Below are positions 57,340-64,000 of a DNA stretch of 64,000 bases, piece by piece; the first letter of the stretch is position 1, and each line of letters starts with the position of its first letter. The notes beneath the pieces are model-generated. The model had not been told where the DNA came from, did not search any database, and was given only the letters and a program-made list of their open reading frames with translations. Origin of the DNA: Henckelia pumila (lineage: Eukaryota > Streptophyta > Magnoliopsida > Lamiales > Gesneriaceae); contig NW_027331831.1 in assembly GCF_033568475.1 (NCBI RefSeq), forward strand, positions 2,418,001-2,482,000. Direction: 5' to 3'. The position numbers were made by a program, and so were the translations under genes.

Positions 57340-59931
57340 TGAAACGTCTACTATTAATAAATGCGAATTTTTTTTTTTTTTAAATAATACTATACATATA
57401 CACCCATACATATATGTATAAACATAAAAAAAATAATATTACTACATAAAAATAACTTAATTAATTGCTGAAAAATATCCTTATGCAAGAAATAAAAATA
57501 CTAAGTTTGATAATTCAAAATTCCCATAAATAAAATAATAAAAAGAAAAACTTGTTTAAAAACTCAGCATAATAAAATAAATGTTTCTTAAATATCAACT
57601 AAAATCTGCGACGGTCACGAGGTTCACTACCAGCTCACTCATACGTCCTCGCCATCGGTAGGAGCAACATCAAAATCATCTGACTCACCTGCACCATATA
57701 AGCGTAGTGAGCCTAAGGGCTCAACATGCCTAATCCTTTATAACAAGATTAAAAATAATGCATCACATAATTTTACTAATACATATACATGTACATGCAT
57801 GCATAAAATATTTCATCATCTTGCCATAAACATCACTGATCTTATTCTTGAACGTAAACATAACTTAACATCATAAGCATACATAATATAGTTGAGCACG
57901 ACATTTTGAAACATAATATGGTCCTATCCGTAAGTGTGACTAAATTTGTGCCGACTGATCAATCTCCTGAACCAACGTACGTGGCGGTGATAAATCACCT
58001 TTGTGCTGGTAGTAAACTACCTCTTAACATAAATAGTGGATAACCACCTCTATGCTGTCACACTACTTCAATTCCCATCATAAAAATATTTTGCTCAACA
58101 CTTGATCATAATCATAACATGTAAATTTTTCATGAATGCATGTACTGAAAATATGTCCGTAATATATATTTAATTTATTTTCATAATAAATATACTTATA
58201 CTTAAAATATAAACTTCATGCATAAAATAATTAAATATATATTTCGAACTTAGTTATTTTTCATGGGTTGGTCCAGTCTGCTGGTCTCTTTACTAGGTCC
58301 CTTAACTGACTTAAAGCTCATTATCTAACTTACCCCATAATTAATAAATAATTTTTAAAATTATAATTTTTACTAAAATAAAATACTTAAATGTTATTGG
58401 GCTTAAATAAAAATATTTAGGCCCAATAACTAATTAATTCATAAAAATTCCTGGACTGACCCAAAAAAATCATTGATTGGCCCAAAAATTTCTATGGGTC
58501 CACAAGCCCATAAAAATCATCGGGCTAACTTAAAAATAATTTTTAAAGCACAAATAAAATTATTTGGAGGCCCAAATAATTTTATTTCTAATTAATTGGC
58601 CCAAAAATCAATTAAAACATTAAACACTTAAAAATTAAAATACTCAAGCTTGGCCCACCTAACCCGGACCCGAACTCACCTGACCCGACCCTACTGACCC
58701 GAAACCCGACCCAGCAACCAAAACCCGAACCCCCCTCCTCTTTCCCTTCCCCTCGGCGGCGGGCAGCAGCCAAACAAGGGCTGCTGCCAACCCTACTCCG
58801 GCTGCCCCTGGCCGGAGTACCACCGCCCAGACGTGGCCCACATCTGGGCGATCCCAACCCACCATGGCTCAGCTCAAGCCATGGTCCAAGCCAAGAAACC
58901 GAAGGCTTCTTCTCATAAATCCTAAACTGCAGCTCTTTGACCAACTCGACCCTAGACCTGAACCTAGCCGACTCCAGCCCCTGTAATCCGATCATGGCTC
59001 GCTTCCTAGGACCCTAGCCCACCTCTGACTCGAGCCCTAGCCTCTGGACCGAACCATGCAAGGCCAAAAGCGAGTTATGATCATGAATGCACCAAAACAT
59101 GCAACAATTCATTCATACTTGCAATAAATTCGAACCATGGCTAATAAATTCTGAAACAAAAATATCATTCATGCATAATAACTTATATGATGGCCAAATA
59201 AAAGTTTTAGACATGCCTATTAATTATTGAATGAAGATTGATTCGTTTTCGGGGCTTCGGGACGACGAACGGCCAAAATCTTCCAAGAGAAGTGATGGAT
59301 CGGCTATGGAGGATAAGAAATCTGGAAAGTGGCGTGAGAAAGGTTGAAGAAGATGATAGGAGGCGGCTGATAGGTTTTTGATCGGCTAAAAAAATTAATT
59401 TTAGGTTTAAATTTGAGTAGATAATGGGTTAATAATAGATATTACTTAATATAAAGATATTATACCTTAAACATAATATTTTAAACTCTCAAATAATAAT
59501 AACAATCTGATAAAATATCTCAAATCTCGAAATATTAATATAGGCTAATTTTAAAATTTAATAAAAGTCAATAAAGGGACTAATTTTGATTAAAAATCAA
59601 CCCTTAAATAAATATATAATTAAATACTAAAATTTTCTTGACAAAATACCTTAAAATATTATTTTAAGGCTCATAAAACTCATAAAATATTTTTGGCTAA
59701 AAATTTTGGTATCTCGTCCGTCCACGGTCCCGTCAACGCGATCAACTCTATAAAATTCTCAAAAATCTAAAAATCCTAATATTGCGGGTTAAATGCTTAA
59801 ATAAATTAAATCATGCATATAAATCACATAATAACACATATATATCATTTAACCCAAATATAAATTTTTAAATAATTATTTTCTTTAATTATGCATGCGA
59901 ATTTACGTATTAAAATTTTTCGGGTGTTACA
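57340..59931 (-). repeat. Solo LTR of a Tekay-like Ty3/gypsy element
   Basis: 2592 bases, TGAAACGTCTAC...GGGTGTTACA on the plus strand, aligning along its full length with the 2.66-kb LTRs of the nested element but clearly more diverged. Flanks ATAGA (57335-57339) and ATAAA (59932-59936) look like a target repeat with one change. No internal region adjoins it, so it is a solo LTR left by LTR-LTR recombination, older than the copy at 5.6-14.7 kb. Confidence 0.85.
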
Positions 59932-59955
59932 ATAAATATCCTCCCATTTAAATTT

Positions 59956-60259
59956 GGGGGGAAATCCCGATTCATTCCTAAATGTTTGGACACATTTTCG
60001 GTTCATTCCTAAATGTTTGAACGCTCCCGGTTTGATCCCAAATGTTTTCCAAAATTTTCCGGTTCAGTCCTAAATATTTTTATGTTCCCGGTTTGGTCCA
60101 AAATGTTTTACAAAGTTACCAGTTCAGTCCTAAATGTTTTACGTTCCAGATTTCTTTCTAAATATTTTCCAAAAATTTTCGGTTTGATCCTTCCATCTAC
60201 AAACAAAGCGTGATAAAAAAAACTTACAAACAAAAAACAAAGTTAAATAAAATAGAAGC

Positions 60260-60322
<63 letters not shown>

Positions 60323-61251
60323 TAATAATAATAATAAATGAACAAGAATGTTTTTCAATTGAAAATATAATATAAATTATGAAAAATAAAATTATAGAAT
60401 AAAAAAATAATTGAACTGTACAATCTTATAGTTAAAAACATAATCAATCACAAACAAATAAACAAATATTTTAGCAAATAATTAGTATTACTTATTTCAC
60501 AAAATATTTGAAATTTTCAACAAATTTTTCAAGAGAAGAATACTTATTATGATTAACAATTGAGAAAATATAATAAATTATTTGACCACCATTAAAATAT
60601 TGATATGAAATTAAGTTTTATTTAATAGTAAATTTTTCTCAAATACTAATTTTTTAAATCATAAAAAGAGTTTTAAAAAGATATAATTTTTTTTCCAACC
60701 TCCAAATTTTTTCTTAAATTTGCAAGCATCTTGAATGAGAATATAACAAAATTAATAGAAATGTGAATAACATCATTAAATTTTAATTCCTCAAGTTTTA
60801 TTTATTTTATTTAAGTTTTTATTTTGTAGCATCATGAATTTAATATTTTCATTTTGAACATTGTGTAAAATTGATTTAAATTTGGATAAAAACTCTAATA
60901 AATTTGTGTTTTATTTACAACTTGTTTAATGTTAAATATATAATAAATAATATAAAACTCAATCATAAATGATATAACACTACGCTTTGTTAGTTTTAAC
61001 ACACGAGTAGATGGAAGGATCAAAACGAAAACTTTTTAAAAATATTTGGCACGAAATCGAAATGTAAAAATATTTAGCACTGAACCGAAAACTTTTGAAA
61101 AATATTTAGAACCAAACCGGGAACGTATAAACATTTTGGACTGAACCAGAAACTTTTGGAAAATATTTAGGACCAAACCGGGAAATTTCAAATATTTAAA
61201 ACTGAACCAAAAATGTGTCCAAATATTTAAGACTGAACTGAGATTTTGCCC
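59956..61251. mobile_element. Non-autonomous MULE with long repeat-built terminal arms
   Basis: Flanked by a perfect 9-base target repeat TTTAAATTT (59947-59955 and 61252-61260), the size known for Mutator-like elements. Ends are GGGGGGAAATCCCGATTCA and the inverted partner GGGCAAAATCTCAGTTCA. The arms (about 59956-60211 and 60979-61251) are inverted to each other and each consists of tandem units of about 35-45 bases of the form TTCCTAAATGTTT...CGGTTTGGTCC. The interior (about 770 bases) is AT-rich with an (AAT)n tract and no transposase. An ORF inside the left arm simply reads the tandem units. Confidence 0.82.
60260..60338. repeat. (AAT)n microsatellite inside the MULE
   Basis: About 80 bases of AAT/TAA trinucleotide with one AAA interruption near 60320. 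Confidence 0.92.
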
Positions 61252-61260
61252 TTTAAATTT

Positions 61261-62927
61261 GTATTGAAGTTAAAACACAAAAGTTCCATACTAAATTCAA
61301 CGAAAGCCCAGCACACAAGTCTTTCAAAGTCCAAATGCGTACAGTGTTAACAAGTGCAAATCAAGATGGTAGGTTGACGCAAAGCTTTCAGTCCAAATTT
61401 GGCAATGGAAACATTTCAAGTGGGCTGGATGACCTTACGGTCCACTGGTATAGTCCAGTTTCTAGCTAGCCAAAATTAGAATCCTTATCGGGCAAGCCCA
61501 ACAATCCAGTAGTTCCAGAAGTCCTACAACTGACAAGACCAGGCCTAGCTCCCATCAATCACGGGTTTAGTGGGGCCGAGGCCGTAGACCAGGCCCGGGA
61601 TTTTTTTTTTTTAATTTAGACAAAACTTTTAATTTTATTATTAATAATTAAACTTCTAGCAAGTGAATTAGTAACGAGTTTATGTCGAGTTATAGTAATA
61701 CAATTAAAGCTGACATGTTTGTACAGCAATTATCTACTCACATTTCAAAAAATTTTAAAATCTAATTAACTTAATACAGACATAAACTAATTAATACTTA
61801 ACGTGTAAAAGTTAAATAAAAAAATTGAAGAAAATATGTAAGACCGAGCGCTTGTTGCTTTACCAAAAGCTATAACTGGTGGTAATGGTGTAACTCAAAT
61901 CTTTTAAACCACACAATAGTCCAAGCGTAATGGTTCGATCGTTGTACTCAGCAGAGTAGTTTTACTAATTTATTTATGTAGATTTAAGTAGTTTCTTTGT
62001 CCGAGATAAGCAAGTCTTGAGTCAATGTTCAAGTTCCTTCGGTTATGCGGGCAGTTCATTACATTGTTGTAATTGATTATTTGTAATCTTGTACATGTAT
62101 TCTAAATAATAATAATTATTATTATTTAGCAATGGATAACACATTACACTATGCACTCTTGCTAATCAACTTTCCAGCTATGATTGGTATCTACCATTGT
62201 GGATAAAGAATACAAATATTTCAGAATTAATTAGCATTAAAATTGCCATTATTGATCAAGTGAGTCCCATGAACCCAACTTGAATCCCCATAGCCCTTTG
62301 TTTTTATTCAAAAAGAAATTTGTATAAAATAATCTGCTATAAGTTTAATCATATAATTTGTAGATTTCCTTGAGATTTATTTGATTTTTTAAAATAAAAA
62401 TACCAAAATACAGATCAGGAGTTGGTATAAAAAAAGCGCCCAACTTATCAGGGGATCGATTTAATAATAATTAATTTGTGCTATGTACGGAAAAATAAAT
62501 TAATAATTGTTTTCGGATGGCTAAGGTTTAAAAGTTTGAAATAAATTAAAACATAAGCGTAATTAATTCTTTTATAATTTGCCTTTTTTAATTTTTTTTA
62601 ATTTTGGTAATAACATCAGTCTTAAAGCAACCAATTTGACAAATTGTATATAATTTTTTTCAATAAATTATGACGTGATGTCGAAAAATTATGTGATGTC
62701 GGTCACTGATGATGTGTACATGTAATCGATGTCACATCAACACTCACGTGAAAAAAAACTAAAAAAAGAAAGAAAGAAGTGAACATTAGCGAATTGTGGT
62801 CTACAAATTGACCAATAACATGACAAAAAAAGGAAAAACGTTTGATTAATTACCTATCCAAAATGTAATTCCTCTAAACAAAAAATATAAATATAAATTA
62901 TTACAAAAAATAAAAATATTAAGCTAA
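61261..62927. other. Intergenic region with a possible decayed repeat
   Basis: No gene seen. A GC-richer patch at 61490-61600 and a segment at 61850-62060 (GCTTGTTGCTTTACCAAAAGC, TAACTGGTGGTAATGG, then GTCCAAGCGTAATGG) look like remnants of dispersed repeats, but I could not find ends or assign a class. Confidence 0.4.
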
Positions 62928-63053
62928 GGTAGTGTTTTAGAGAGTTTTTAAAAATCACTTCTCAGCTTTTCCTTCACAAAATTTCATAAAATTTCAAAAT
63001 TATGTGATGTAAAAGTTGAGAAGTTCTTTTTAGAAGCTCTCTCAAGCACTACC
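62928..63053. mobile_element. GGTAGTGTTT-type MITE, copy 2
   Basis: 126 bases with ends GGTAGTGTTTTAGAGAG and CTCTCTCAAGCACTACC, related to 42354-42466, and a shared CACAAAATTTCATAAAATTTC core. Flanked by TAA and AAA; target repeat unclear. Confidence 0.55.
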
Positions 63054-63625
63054 AAATTATTGTCACTGTTGGGGTAACCTTATAACATATTTGTCTTCTA
63101 ATCAACCACCCAATCTCATCCATATATTTGATATATATAAGTATATACTTTTTTTTTTTAAAAAAAAAGAGCCCTAAATTTTAAGGTTGGATACGTACGC
63201 GTGTGTGTTGATAGCAAACAAACACCAACTCACCAAGTTTTGTACATCTCGTGCAGCATGCATGTGATTGATCGTGATGACATCTAAATTATATATTATT
63301 TTAATTGTCTTAAACAATGCATGATTCCCTCTTATGAGGATGCAATAACAACTAATGGTCGAAGAATTAATAATTTATATGTATGAACTTTTATTTTGTT
63401 ATTGAATACACTAATTAATCAGTAACATGTGATCAGGTAAACTTATTAAAGTATATATCATGAATTCATGATCAACGTAGTACTTTTTGTAAAGTCATTC
63501 GAGAAGGCTCGAAATAAAAACCATTTAACCACATATAGAGTTTGCTCAGACTCAGAAATCTATGATTCTATGTCGGAATATAAGATCTTGTCCTTGATCA
63601 TATTTAGATCGAGGTCCACACTTTT
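63054..63625. other. AT-rich spacer
   Basis: Nothing supported: poly-T/poly-A at about 63150-63170, then unique-looking AT-rich DNA up to the LTR start. Confidence 0.45.
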
Positions 63626-64000
63626 TGTAACATCCGGTATTTTAATACGTAAATTCGCATGTATAATTAAAAAATTTATTTAATTAATTTAAAATTTTAG
63701 ATTTATGGGTTAAATAATTATGTGAATTATCTGTGCTTATTTAAATGATTTTTTTTAAGTATTTAACCCATAAATAGAGATTTTCCTGATTTATGATATT
63801 GTATTATTTTATCGCGTTGACGAGACCGTGGACGGACGAGATGACAACTTTCTACCCAAATTATTTTATGAGTCTTTTAGAAGCCCGAAAATATTATTTT
63901 GAGTTTTATTCCCTCAAAATTATCAGTATTTAATTTTATATAATTTTAGAAGTCTATTTTTTTTACCCAAATTAAGCCAAAATAATGACTTTTAATTATC
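63626..64000 (+). repeat. 5' part of a Ty3/gypsy LTR, cut by the window edge
   Basis: Begins TGTAACATCCGGTATTTTAA and continues with AATACGTAAATTCGCATG and CGCGTTGACGAGACCGTGG, then ACGGACGAGA. These blocks occur, reverse-complemented, at the same relative positions in the LTRs at 5627-8288, 12071-14726 and 57340-59931. This copy is therefore a related element in the opposite orientation. It continues beyond 64000, so whether it is solo or part of an element is unknown. Confidence 0.8.

Noticed and set aside
60013-60213. 66-residue ORF with repeated FPKFSGSVLN-like units
   Set aside because: It reads the tandem units of the MULE arm; no independent support.
61850-62060. tRNA-derived SINE or tRNA gene
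   Set aside because: GGTTCGATC resembles a B box, but no A box at proper spacing and no cloverleaf could be drawn.

Overview
The window is nuclear DNA of a flowering plant, almost certainly a eudicot. The host genes are intron-bearing and plant-type: ribosomal protein S13, a CML13/14-like calmodulin-like protein, a MAP65-3-like microtubule bundler, a DUF3475/DUF668 protein, U2AF65, an E-class PPR protein and a subtilase closest to SBT1.3. The spacers are very AT-rich and full of plant transposons. Some dispersed repeats (a 'gtgagaccgtctcac' family and the palindrome-bearing Sirevirus) remind me of asterid/Lamiales genomes, but that placement is only an impression.

Layout. 0.4-3.2 kb: RPS13 and CML13-like, both on the minus strand. 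4.08-21.6 kb: one nested retroelement block. A Ty1/copia Sirevirus-like fossil (minus strand, 965-bp LTRs, TSD ccctt) is split by a younger Ty3/gypsy Tekay/Del-like fossil (minus strand, about 2.66-kb LTRs, TSD gggtg). 22.1-28.0 kb: a small DUF761-like gene on plus, convergent with a 12-coding-exon MAP65-3-like gene on minus. 28.6-31.4 kb: repeats and MITEs. 31.4-36.7 kb: a complete CACTA transposon carrying pieces of at least four unrelated host genes. 39.9-56.6 kb: a gene-rich plus-strand stretch with the DUF668 protein, U2AF65 (13 coding exons), the PPR gene and SBT1.3, with MITEs and an exact tandem duplication between them. 57.3-64 kb: a solo LTR of the Tekay-like family, a MULE-type element with repeat-built arms, another MITE, and an LTR running off the right edge in the opposite orientation.

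The host genes do not form a pathway. From memory, MAP65-3, a DUF668 gene and SBT1.3 also lie close together on Arabidopsis chromosome 5 (At5g51600-At5g51750), so their order here may be ancestral microsynteny. The most unusual structures are the array of about 13-15 palindromic GGTGTTG-N-CAACACC units spread through the Sirevirus, the gene-capturing CACTA element with its stitched junctions, the hairpin cluster inside the Tekay-like LTR, and the MULE arms made of tandem units.
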